DNA of 64,000 bases. Source: Symbiodinium natans. Taxonomy: Eukaryota > Sar > Dinophyceae > Suessiales > Symbiodiniaceae. Within the stretch, counting starts at the first letter, position 1; each line of letters opens with the position of its first letter. The notes under the pieces were generated by a model. It was not told the DNA's origin. It ran no database searches and worked only from the letters and a program-made list of their open reading frames with translations. A program made the position numbers and the translations under genes. Location of the stretch: NCBI GenBank assembly GCA_905221605.1, contig CAJNDS010002702.1, positions 106,001 to 170,000 on the forward strand, read 5' to 3'. Of the stretch, positions 32,488 to 41,460 are shown piece by piece.

Positions 32488-35400
32488 GGGCGTCGTTGTG
32501 CGCCGAGTCATAGAGGCTGACAACAGTTGTCTCTTCAACGCCGTTGGGTACGCTCCTTGTCTGGATACTTTGCTGTAGTTGTCCGTGTGGATCCCGCTTG
32601 GAACCTTTCCGCGGCGTTCTTCAGAACAAGGGCCTCAACCTTCGCCGCAACCGCCCCCCAAAACCCTTAACAAACCAGAAAAACCCTAAACCCTAAAACC
32701 CCAAAAAAACTAACCAAAAAACCCTAAACCCTAAACCCTAAAACCTAAAAAAAAAAACCAGGTCCGGGAGAAGCTGCGGGGCGAAGCGCCCGGGCTGCGG
32801 AAGGTGGTGGCCGAGCGCATCGCCGCGGACCCCGAGCGCTACTGCGAGGCCGGGATACCCAAAAAGACCTAAGCCCTAAGCCCTAAGCCCTAAGCCCTAA
32901 GCCCTAAGCCCTAAGCCCTAAGCCCTAAGCCCTAAGCCCTAAGCCCTAAGCCCTAAGCCCTAAGCCGTAAGCCCTAAGCCCTAAGCCCTAAGCCCTAAGC
33001 CCTAAGCCCAAAGCCCAAAGCCCAAAGCCCAAGCCCTAAGCCCTAAGCCCTAAGCCCTACTCCCTAAGCCCTAAATCGTAAGGGTCCATGTTTCCTGACT
33101 TTTTTCTTGGGCACCAAAGTCCCTAGATGAAATGGTAACTCCCGGTATGGGTCTGGGCAAATCATATCACACCAAGCTTCATGGAGTGTTGCTTTGCTTT
33201 GCCTTGCCTTGCCTTGCCTTGCCTTGCTTTGCTTTGCTTTGCTTTGCGTTGCATTGTGTTGCGTTGCTGCGGTTCTTGCAGTGCCCAGAAGCTACAGCAG
33301 CGGAGCATGTTATGAGTCTTCGCACATCCGAAAAGAGAGCTTTTAGTCAAGACCCCCAATGTTTCCTCGAGGCTCAGATTCCTTGTCAGCGCACAGACTT
33401 GGGGTGGGGGATTACGGTAATAGGGATTCCTGGTTGGGGTCCTTTCTATGGGAGTCTGTATGAGGGGCCCCTTATTTGCGTAAACCCCTCAAATCGCCAT
33501 TCGTCCGGAGAAAGGAACTGCATACCTGCAACGCCAAAAGACAAAGGATTGCAAACAAGTGGCTTTAGCCTCGACGAAGAACATGTTTTCGAAAAATCTT
33601 CACAGGCTGCGCGACGTTGACTCTGAAAGCTAAGCCTTCCACGGCCGAAATCGTCGTTTTACCTCGGTACAACTCGTGTCATTGCTTAAAAAAGACACGT
33701 GCCACGGCGCGGGTCGCTTCGCGGGGCGTTTCCTTGTTTCGTATCATCTTGATGGGAGCTGGCGTCTTCAGGCTGCGATCCAGGCTATTCCAGGGCAAGC
33801 GCCAAGGGTACATACGCGCGTTTCGCACATGGAAGCAACCCGACTACTCCACCCTACCTCCTAGAATCTGAGCCCCAAATGTAGGCCCCCTGCTCTCGTC
33901 GTCCAACACCTAAGCCTCGCTAGCCTAGCCCCACAGAACGACCCTGTACTTGGGAGCGCAGTGCAACCAGTAAAGAAAGTGCCGAAAGCCCTTGGTCATG
34001 TCCAGTAACAACTCAGCAGCTACTGAGCACAAACAACCCTCGCATCCGCCTCCAGGCTTTCCTTGCAAAGCCGAATGCAACTTAGCGCAGTATGTACGCT
34101 TCTTGTCGCATGGGTCGGTGTCAAATGCGACAAGTGGGCTTTCTTGCAGTGTTGCAGTGCATTGCAGCCATGTTGACAGCTCTCGGCAGCAGATGGTATC
34201 GTAAACCTGCCTATCTCAGGCAGCTTACTGCGAATGGATCCTGCAGGCACGCAGTGGGGAGCAGTATTTGGCGAATGTATATTTCCAGGATGCGCACTGC
34301 GGCAAGACTGGTTTGGTTTCGTCATAGGGCATGGCTGGCGCTGCTGTCTTAGGGTAGTTCCATGGCCCCTTAATATGGGCCCTTCATTCGGAAACCCTTG
34401 TATGCCCCTTATACCCTACAAAACCCAAGGGCCCATACCCAGAACCCTGTAAAGAAGGTACGGTAAGTGACCATATGAACCCTAAACCCTAAACCCTAAA
34501 CCCTAAACCCTAAACCCTAAACCCTAAACCCTAAACCCTAAACCCTAAACCCTAAACCCTAAACCCTAAACCCTAAACCCCAAACCCTAAACCCTAAACC
34601 CTAAACCAAGGGGCCATGTAGATGCTTGCACATGCTGGCACAGCAGGCGAACAACTGGGGTGGTGCCATCGAGCTAAGCGTTTTAGCTGAGCACTTCCAA
34701 TGTGAGCCCAAGCTGCATGAACTGTTCTGCAAGCTTGAGGTTTAGGGTTTAGGGTTTAGGGTTTAGGGTTTAAGGGACCCCTAAAATAGTCCCCCAGATA
34801 GTAGGAATACCTTATGATAAGGACCTTAATAAGGTACCCCAAATTTCGGAAACCCCCATATTTGAGTGCAATATGATTCTGACATTGGGCATGACCGCAT
34901 TCGAAAACCCAGCACAGGCCAACAGAAGATCTGCACGGCCTGACTTACTTCCACCTGAGAAACCCAAACATCCCAGATTTGTGACACTGTGGAGTGCACG
35001 TGATGTCTCGCCAAGGAAATTGCAGCATATGACATATGCACCATGCGGCGAGACCTGCACGGCGAGGACGCCGATGTAGTGGAATCTTGTGGGCTGACGT
35101 GTGAGCCCATGGTGGGCTCAAGACCCTGTGAGAAGTTTGACATGTAACATCTTTGTGGCTCTCTTCTTTCGCCTTCTTTCGCTTCAGGGGCAAGGCTACA
35201 AGATGCGGTACATGCTGATATACGATGGCATCCACTACGATGCTTTGGCGCTGGCTGCAGACAAGGATGCAGTTGAATCTGCAGACGTCACTGCCTTTGC
35301 AGTCGGCCCTGCAGCAGATTTGGCCGACATCAAGGCACGACGAGAGTTTCCATGACCTGGCGCCCACTTTGGCATGTAACTTTGCCTGTGGTGCCTCAGG

Positions 35401-35501
35401 CTCGAGAATTCGTTGTGGAGCAGAACAAGCAGCGTCAGTTCACGGACACCGGGAGCTTCACTTTACGCGGCCTGCTTGAGCTGGGCAGGATGTCGCAATG
35501 A
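32488..35501 (+). CDS. OTU-domain cysteine protease, OTU1/YOD1-like deubiquitinase, 3' part of gene
   Basis: Removes ubiquitin from proteins; OTU1/YOD1 works with the p97/Cdc48 unfoldase in ER-associated degradation. Exons: 32488-32551 (VRRVIEADNSCLFNAVGY, catalytic Cys 32528-32530 in the DNSCLF box), 32761-about 32852 (VREKLRGEAPGLRKVVAERI then AADPERYCEA), 34622-34703 (NNWGGAIELSVLAEHFQC), 35016-35066 (EIAAYDICTMRRDLHGE), 35188-35334 (YKMRYMLIYDGIHYDALAL, catalytic His 35233-35235), 35400-35501 (QRQFTDTGSFTLRGLLELG, stop TGA 35499-35501). Residue order and spacing match the family. About six residues (family ILGKTNxEY) are not found between 32852 and 34622, so one small exon is probably unread. 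The N-terminal ubiquitin-like part and start were not found upstream. The C-terminal C2H2 finger of YOD1 is absent unless splicing skips the stop. Donors: GC at 32552 and 35335, GA at 34704 and 35067. Confidence 0.85.
32869..33080. repeat. CCCTAAG variant array in OTU intron
   Basis: About 27 units of CCCTAAG, highly homogeneous, with a few CCCAAAG units; starts directly after the exon reading AADPERYCEA. Confidence 0.9.
33186..33260. repeat. TTTGC/CTTGC pentanucleotide repeat
   Basis: About 14 degenerate units of GCTTT/GCCTT in OTU intron. Confidence 0.8.
33403..33490. mobile_element. Family B element in OTU intron
   Basis: Left GGTGGGGGATTACGGTAATA, right CCTTATTTGCGTAAACCCCT. Confidence 0.75.
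34350..34446. mobile_element. Family F-like element in OTU intron
   Basis: Inverted motifs AATATGGGCCCTT and AAGGGCCCATACCCAGAAC flank GAAACCCTTGTATGCCCCTT. Degenerate. Confidence 0.5.
34475..34608. repeat. Telomere-type array in OTU intron
   Basis: About 18 CCCTAAA units, ending 13 bp before the exon at 34622. Confidence 0.9.
34774..34860. mobile_element. Family B element, reverse orientation, in OTU intron
   Basis: Left GGGACCCCTAAAATAGTCCC (abutting a TTTAGGG array), right AAATTTCGGAAACCCCCATA. Inside intron 34704-35015. Confidence 0.75.
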
Positions 35502-36049
35502 TTCCATGTCCTGTCCTAAACCCTACTTTGAGCCCTTAAAGCCCTGAAGCCCCAGCTAAGCCAAGGCTGCTGCGTTTGCCAAGCAGGACTCAAGGGCGAG
35601 GCGGACGCTCGCGCGCATGCGAGCTCCACTGGGCATCAGAACTTTGCAGAATACTAAGAGGCACAGCCCGAAAAGACTCAGCCCAAAAAGCTCCAAATTG
35701 AACAGCTGTAGAGCCTCTTTAGAAAACCTGATGGAGCCAGACACCGTGCGTGCAGAAAAATGGAGCATCTTGCTCGACTTGGGGGGTGAGGTGGGTAGGT
35801 TTAGAGCGCAGCTCTTAACCCTAAACCCCAAACCCTATCGTCCCTAGGCCCTAGACCCTAAGCCCTTACAAACCCTCAACCCAAAAAGCTCGAACCCCTC
35901 AACTTTGAACCTTGAAGTGCCCGAAAACCCGAACACCCGGGAGTGCCCTGAACCCTGGCCTCGCCCTAAACCCTAAACCGTAAACCCTGAACCCTGAAGC
36001 CTAAACCCCACACCCTAAACCCAAAACCCTAAACCCTAGCCCTTGTAAG
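35502..36049 (+). other. Spacer after the OTU gene
   Basis: Contains an open but unrecognised stretch (35617-35815, basic, KRHSPKRLSPKSSK), then degenerate CCCTAAA-type sequence 35818-36040. I see no dsRBD first half here. Confidence 0.35.
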
Positions 36050-36608
36050 GCCGCACCACGTGCTGGGCGGCTGGTGGCCTTCAAAGAAGCAGTCCCAGCG
36101 CGCTTGGCCCCCAGCGCCTTCGGAGGGATCTCCACAAGGGTTTAGGGTTTAGGGTTCAGGGTTCAGGGTTTAGGGTTTGAGGTTTAGGTTTAAGGGTTTA
36201 GGGTTTAGGGTTAGGGTTTAGGGTTCTTTGGAATTCCTAGGGGTGGCCCCTCTATTCCCTGAGAGGTTTTTTTGAAAGGCTGCCCAAAGACTCCCCCAGG
36301 AACCACGGATATAACCGTAACCCCTGAACCTCAAATGGAGGCTTATCTATCTCCTACCTTCAATCGAATAGGTTCCTCGGAGTTCGGAGTTCCCAAAAGG
36401 GCCTGTGATTCAAGAATCAAGATCAAACCCTACTTCTGCAAGATGCAGCCTACTGTAGGGTTCCTAAAAACCCTAAAAAGCCTTAAAACCCTTAAAGCCC
36501 TAAAACCCCAAAAAAACCCAAAATCCAAGAAACCTAAACCTTAAAACCCTCAACCCCTAATGTTGTGGCAAGGACGCTGCCGAGAGGGCTCTGGCATTCT
36601 TCATCGGC
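36050..36608 (+). CDS. Second half of a double-stranded-RNA-binding domain, two exons
   Basis: Exon 36050-36101 reads PHHVLGGWWPSKKQSQR and exon 36573-36608 reads DAAERALAFFIG; joined through a GC donor at 36102 they give the dsRBD hallmark of a GxW...SKK loop (the RNA-contacting lysines) followed by the AAERAL helix. The leading G at 36050 completes a codon from a missing upstream exon. Position after the OTU stop (35501) means this is either a new gene whose first dsRBD half is unread, or the continuation of the dsRBD gene at 29956-30449 with the OTU gene nested in between. Confidence 0.6.
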
Positions 36609-37339
36609 GTGCGCGCGACTCAGAGCCAGGCCTTAGCTAGACCCTCGCGCGAGCGCTTTTTCCTGTACGGCCCTGCACTTCGTGCGGAGCGAACCCCAAC
36701 ACCCAAAAACTGAAAACCCCAAAACCCAAACACCCTAGACCTAAGATCCCTCTAAAGTGCGTGATAAGGTGCGGACAAGAGCTCACAAAAGGGCACGAAG
36801 CGCACCAGGGAGCTGGCCGCAAATCTCCAGCCGCCGAAGGCCAGGGACATCCTCTCTTACGTATGGGAACCTTCCGTTGTGTGGGTTTGGGGGTTCAGGC
36901 ATTAGGGCTCTTTACCCTCTACGAACGCGGCTGCTGAACAGCCGAAGGGCTGGGTATCTCTAGACATCTCTAGGGGTTGGGGGCGAAGAAGGGAGAGGCA
37001 CGAATGCAACGCCGGAACGCAACTCCGGAACGGAACGCCGGATGGAACGGACGGAACGCCTCGCGTGAACTTTTCTTTATCGGTCCCTGATCATCTGTTT
37101 CTTGCTGGCTGTTGGGTTGCACAGCTGGGCTGATAACCCGGCGAGTTGCTTGCCATTCGTAGGGGTTTGGGGTTGCAGGTAAGCAAATCATAGCTTTGTT
37201 GCCGCCCAGCCACTGGATTGCTGGAATCCAGAATCTGCAGGTCACAAAGAGGACGAGCCAGATGAGGCATGCGAGAATCTGGATTCGAGCAGATCGGGAT
37301 ATTATATATTATATATTATACATAGTAGCTGTCATACCA

Positions 37340-37575
37340 TGTTTTATGTATGTATGTATGTATGTATGTATGTATGTATGTATGTATGTATGTATGTATG
37401 TATGTATGTATGTATGTATGTATGTATGTCTGTGTGTGTGTATGTATGTATGTATGTATGTATGTATGTATGTATGTATGTATGTATGTATGTATGTATG
37501 TATGTATGTATGTATGTATGTATGTATGTACGTACGTACGTACGTACGTACGTACGTATGTATGTATGTATACAC
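37340..37575. repeat. ATGT microsatellite
   Basis: About 55 units of TATG with one TGTGTG and one ACGT block. Open in several frames but not a gene. Confidence 0.95.
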
Positions 37576-37829
37576 ATACGTTTATATTTGTTATATATGC
37601 ATACTATGCATATATTATGCATATATACATACATACAAACCATATATAACAATAATGAAATAGTCTTGCGATTAACACAGTTTTGAGCCTTTTGCATCTC
37701 TCAGCTTCGTTACTGGTCCACAGCTGTGTCACCCGCATCCACATGGAAAGCCCTCTTCCGGATGCTCGGAGGTGTGTGAGCTGGAGGACTTCGTTGGGGA
37801 ACAGCTGAGGCTGGAAGTCCTTTGTCAGT

Positions 37830-37945
37830 TTAGGGTTTCGGGCTTAGGGTTTAGGGCTTAGGGTTTGGGGTTTAGGGTTTATGGCTTAGGGTTTGGGGTT
37901 TAGGGTTTAAGGCTCAGGGTTTAGGATTTAGGGTTTAGGGCTTTC
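37830..37945. repeat. TTTAGGG array, degenerate
   Basis: TTTAGGG, CTTAGGG and TTTGGGG units with a 28-bp higher-order period. Confidence 0.75.
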
Positions 37946-38179
37946 GGGCGGCAGCCGGGCCTTGGCAGGTGGAGCTGCCGCTGGGAGGCCCAGGACTCGC
38001 AGGACCCCATCCTCGAGGCACCATGACGGGCACAGATTGTGACCACGTGCACATGTCGCGAAGAGAGCCATTTACCTATACTATACATATGTATGCATGT
38101 AGGTATGTATGTATGTACGTATGTATGTGTGATTATACACTTAATAAATATAAAGACATGCAACATGTGTATATAAACA

Positions 38180-38330
38180 AACAAACAAATAAATAAATAC
38201 AAAAAATATAATATAAATATAGATACAAATATAGATATAAACATAGATATAAATATAGATATAAATATAGATATAAATATAAATATAAATATACATATAG
38301 ATAAATAAATAGATATAAAAAACATATATA
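38180..38330. repeat. ATAAAT/ATATAG degenerate repeat
   Basis: 12-bp units of AGATATAAATAT type, about eight copies. Confidence 0.8.
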
Positions 38331-39047
38331 TATAAACATATATACATATACATGTGTACACATCTTCAAGCCTGCCCCCCAAACTCTTAATATCCCTAAG
38401 TCCATATTGCGGCCTGCTTCTCCGAAAGGCACTCTGCAAAGCCACGGTCGAATTCCAATACCTCGGTGTGTCCACTTCTTGGACTATCTTGGGTCAAAAC
38501 TGGCTTTTTGGGGGTCGCGATCGAGTTTTCAGTGACTCAGCACGCCAAGGTTGCACGTCTTTGCTGGCAAAGCTTGCAGCAGCAAAGCCCTGGGCCTCAG
38601 ATGGGTGCCCGAGTCGCTTCGGCTGTGTGAGTGGCGAAAAAAGCAGGTGGCGGCAAAAACCGACACTGCACGACGCGTCCTGTGGTACTTGCACTGCCCT
38701 GGTTACGAGCTCCTTGGTTTAACTGGAGTTTCAGCACAACCCCCCTGAGGGTCACCCAGTTGCTCCCTCGAGGAACGCTTTCGACGTCGAGCAAGATCAA
38801 GTCAAGACCTTGGCACAGGCCGCATCCGCCCGTCTGTCTGTCGCTCTATCTCTCTTTCTCGCTTTGCGTCTCCGTCTCTCTTTCTCTGGCTCTCTTTTTC
38901 CTTCTCTCTTTCTCTGCCTCTCTTCCTCTGTCTCTTTAACTCTTTGAACCCTGCCGCGCAAAGATGCCCTGACTTGCGCTGCAGTTGGCAGGCCATTCCA
39001 GAGCCAGTGCCGGGCCGGCGCCTCACAGCCACCCAGTGTTGAACCTA

Positions 39048-39206
39048 CTTGGAGGTTCATGGTACTTAATGACCAACTATAAATGTACTTATAAGCCACT
39101 TGAAGCCCCTTAAGTGCCCCAATATAGTCATAATTTAAATATTCCGTAAACCCCAAACCCTAAACCCACAACCCCATTGGGTTCATAAGTACCATGAACC
39201 TTGAAG
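39048..39206. mobile_element. Family C element, copy 6, carrying telomere-like sequence
   Basis: Ends CTTGGAGGTTCATGGTACTT and AAGTACCATGAACCTTGAAG. Telomere-like CCCTAAACCC sequence (39145-39175) sits just before TTGGGTTCATAAG, the same internal site as in copy 5. Confidence 0.8.
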
Positions 39207-39289
39207 TAGGACCTTCGGCTGGGAAGCAGTCCCCATGCCTGAATCACTAGTCACCCTGCCTAACCTCAACCGCTCAACCCGTTTAGGCC

Positions 39290-39383
39290 CCCTAAACCCG
39301 AAACCCTAGACCCTAGACCCTAAACCCTAAACCCTAAACCCTAAACCCTAAACCCTAAACCCTAAACCCTAAACCCTAAACCA
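39290..39383. repeat. Telomere-type array, CCCTAAA
   Basis: About 11 units after CCCTAGA variants. Confidence 0.85.
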
Positions 39384-39574
39384 CCGAAAGCTAGAAAAAA
39401 AGACCAAGGCACTTGGCCGCCCACCCAGGAGGCCTTTACCATGGCAGGCAGTCCAAGCACCGTGGCATCCACCTGTGAACAGGCGCGACAGCGGGGCGAA
39501 AGGGCTTTGGGGGTTTTAGGGATTGAGGTGTTTAGGGATTGGGGTTGAGGTTTAGGGGGTTTTGGGTTGTTTTG

Positions 39575-39800
39575 GGGTTTTGGGGGGTTTTGGGGTTTTG
39601 GGGTTTTGGGGTTTTGGGGTTTTGGGGTTTTGGGGTTTTGGGGTTTTGGGGTTTTGGGGTTTTGGGGTTTTGGGGTCTTGGGGTCTTGGGGTCTTGGGGT
39701 CTTGGGGTCTTGGGGTCTTGGGGTCTTGGGGTCTTGGGGTCTTGGGGTCTTGGGGTCTTGGGGTCTTGGGTCTTGGGGTTTTGGGGTTTTGGGGCTTAAG
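39575..39800. repeat. TTTTGGGG / TCTTGGGG array
   Basis: About 11 units of TTTTGGGG, then about 12 units of TCTTGGGG, then 2-3 TTTTGGGG again. The 8-mer matches the telomere repeat of hypotrich ciliates; here it is most likely a local derivative of TTTAGGG(G). Confidence 0.9.
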
Positions 39801-39918
39801 CATGTTTAAGCAATTAGGGTTAGCGGTCAGGGCCTGAATTGCATAGGGTTTGGGCCGAGGGGTATCGGGTTTGGCGAGGGTCTGAGGGGCTCTGGGTTTA
39901 CACTGGTCGTCGCAGGAG

Positions 39919-40538
39919 ATGGACCTCAGCCCCTGCAGCCCTTCGCCATTGAGCCCGTGCCAGTCTCGGCGCGTGTCCACTACTCCAGCACGACCCAGCC
40001 TGCTCGCGCAACGCATCTCAGTGCTGACTTCCAGGGGCCAGCGATCCCAAGCAGAACAAGCAGCATGGGGCCCAGGGCGCTCAGTAAGCCCTAGCACGCT
40101 TATACCCTAAACCCTAAACCCCAAACCCTAAACCCTAAACCCTAAACCCTAAACCCTAAACCCTAAACCCTAACCCTAAGGGCCTAAACCCTAAACCCTT
40201 AACCCTTAAACCCTAAACCCTAAACCCTAAACCCTAAACCCTAATTAAACCCTAAACCCCATACCCTGAACCCTAAACCCTTATACCTGCGACGCTTCTT
40301 CTTGTGCCCCAAGGAGCTTCTGGAGCGCAAGACCACCGTGATGCGCCCTCGCCTTAAGGGGCTTACGTCGCGCCACGAGCGCTCTCCCGCCAGAAAAGAA
40401 GCAGATGCCCGAGTCGCAGCAAGTGCAGAGTTCAGAGGCTTGCAAAACCGCCTGCAGAAGATCTTTGCTAAGCAGCTGACTCCTGGAAAAAGCGTGTGGC
40501 TGCAGACCCAGTCTCGTCGAAGAGTCTTACACTCCTAA
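39919..40538 (+). CDS. Exons of an unknown basic protein, 3' end
   Basis: Exon 40314-40538 follows GTGCCCCAAG and runs 74 codons to TAA: ELLERKTTVMRPRLKGLTSR at the start, then an Ala/Arg/Glu stretch and LQNRLQKIFAKQL. It is rich in Lys/Arg and mildly helical. An upstream open segment 39919-40085 (MDLSPCSPSPLSPCQSRR) is Ser/Pro-rich and may be the previous exon, separated by a CCCTAAA-filled intron (40100-40285). No family recognised. Clear acceptor, lack of stops, and GC-rich coding-like sequence support a real last exon. Confidence 0.45.
40100..40285. repeat. Telomere-type array before the exon at 40314
   Basis: CCCTAAA with CCCTTAA and ATTAAACCC interruptions. Confidence 0.85.
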
Positions 40539-40749
40539 ATCGTTCCATGCGCTTCATGCAACAAGGTGCTGGCGCTATGAGAAGAACGACGCAGACCATA
40601 CTTTCCAAGCCTCTGTGCTTCGGGCTCAGCTACTCCAACTTAAACCCTATAAGCCTTTTAGCTCCATGATTTCAATCCACATTGTGAATGATAAGCCCCA
40701 AGCCCCTCAACCCTCACACTACACACCCTGAACCCCAACCCGAAACCCT

Positions 40750-40870
40750 GAACCCTGACCCTAAACCCTAAACCCTAAACCCTAAAACCTAAAACCCTAA
40801 ACCCTAAGCCCTAAGCCCTAAGCCCTAAGCCCTAAGCCCTAAGCCCTAAGCCCTAAGCCCTAAACCCTAT
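40750..40870. repeat. Telomere-type array, CCCTAAA then CCCTAAG
   Basis: The two variants form separate blocks; about 9 CCCTAAG units at the right. Confidence 0.85.
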
Positions 40871-40944
40871 AGCAGGCACATCTCGCTCCTCGACCGGACC
40901 TTCACCGGCGGTTGGGTCCGGCACCTTTTCACTGTGGCCGATTG

Positions 40945-41155
40945 CGTGGAGGTTCATGCATAGTTATAAAAGGGGGTTTAGGGTTTAGGGTGTATAGGGT
41001 TTAGGGTTTAGGGTTTAGGGTTTAGGGTTTGGGGTTTAGGGTTTAGGGTTTAGGGTGGGCAGCTATCGCAGGGTATAGGGTTTTAAGTTATACCTGTGTT
41101 TGCTCGTGTTTGGGGAAGTTGCAACCCTGCTTATACCTACCCATAAACCTTCAAG
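40945..41155. mobile_element. Degenerate family C element with TTTAGGG array inside
   Basis: Left GTGGAGGTTCATG, then TAGTTATAA, a TTTAGGG array (40975-41057), and a right part ending CATAAACCTTCAAG. The array is in the opposite orientation to that in copies 5 and 6. Confidence 0.5.
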
Positions 41156-41354
41156 CTAAAAGGTGCCCAAACATGCGATGTGGCGCTGAGGCGTCCACCC
41201 ACCAAGCTGCTCAGATGGAGGCGTCGTGACATACCTCACATGGGACAAAGTGACTAAAGAAAAATAGGTGGAAGGCTTGAAAACCGCACCTGCAGGCTTG
41301 CAACCGCCTGACTGCTTTCCTGGACAAGGACCGCGCAAGGATTGTCATTCAGAT

Positions 41355-41460
41355 ATGAGGGTTTCCCAAATTAGGCGTACCTGGTTGGGGTCCTTCTAGT
41401 AAGGGAATCCGACTATTTGGGGTCTACACCAGGGGTCCCCTAGTGTTGTAAATGCCCATA
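41355..41460. mobile_element. Family B element
   Basis: Left ATGAGGGTTTCCCAAATTAG, interior TTGGGGTCCTTCTAGTAAGG, right TAGTGTTGTAAATGCCCATA. Confidence 0.7.

Larger units (their letters stand above)
36620..39910 (+). other. Repeat-rich stretch without a recognised gene
   Basis: Contents: an Arg-rich open segment (36757-36960), a large ATGT microsatellite (37340-37575), a TTTAGGG array (37830-37945), AT-rich ATAAAT-type repeats (38140-38350), an open frame 38354-38722 without known motif, a CTCT-rich tract (38830-38940), family C element (39048-39206) and telomere-type arrays including TTTTGGGG (39575-39800). Confidence 0.4.

Noticed and set aside
37196-37697. ORFs of MYVC or HTYI repeats
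   Set aside because: Translations of the ATGT microsatellite; the same applies at 13085-13420.
39539-40097. ORFs of GVLGFWGF or PKTPRPQD repeats (up to 181 codons)
   Set aside because: Translations of the TTTTGGGG/TCTTGGGG array on either strand.
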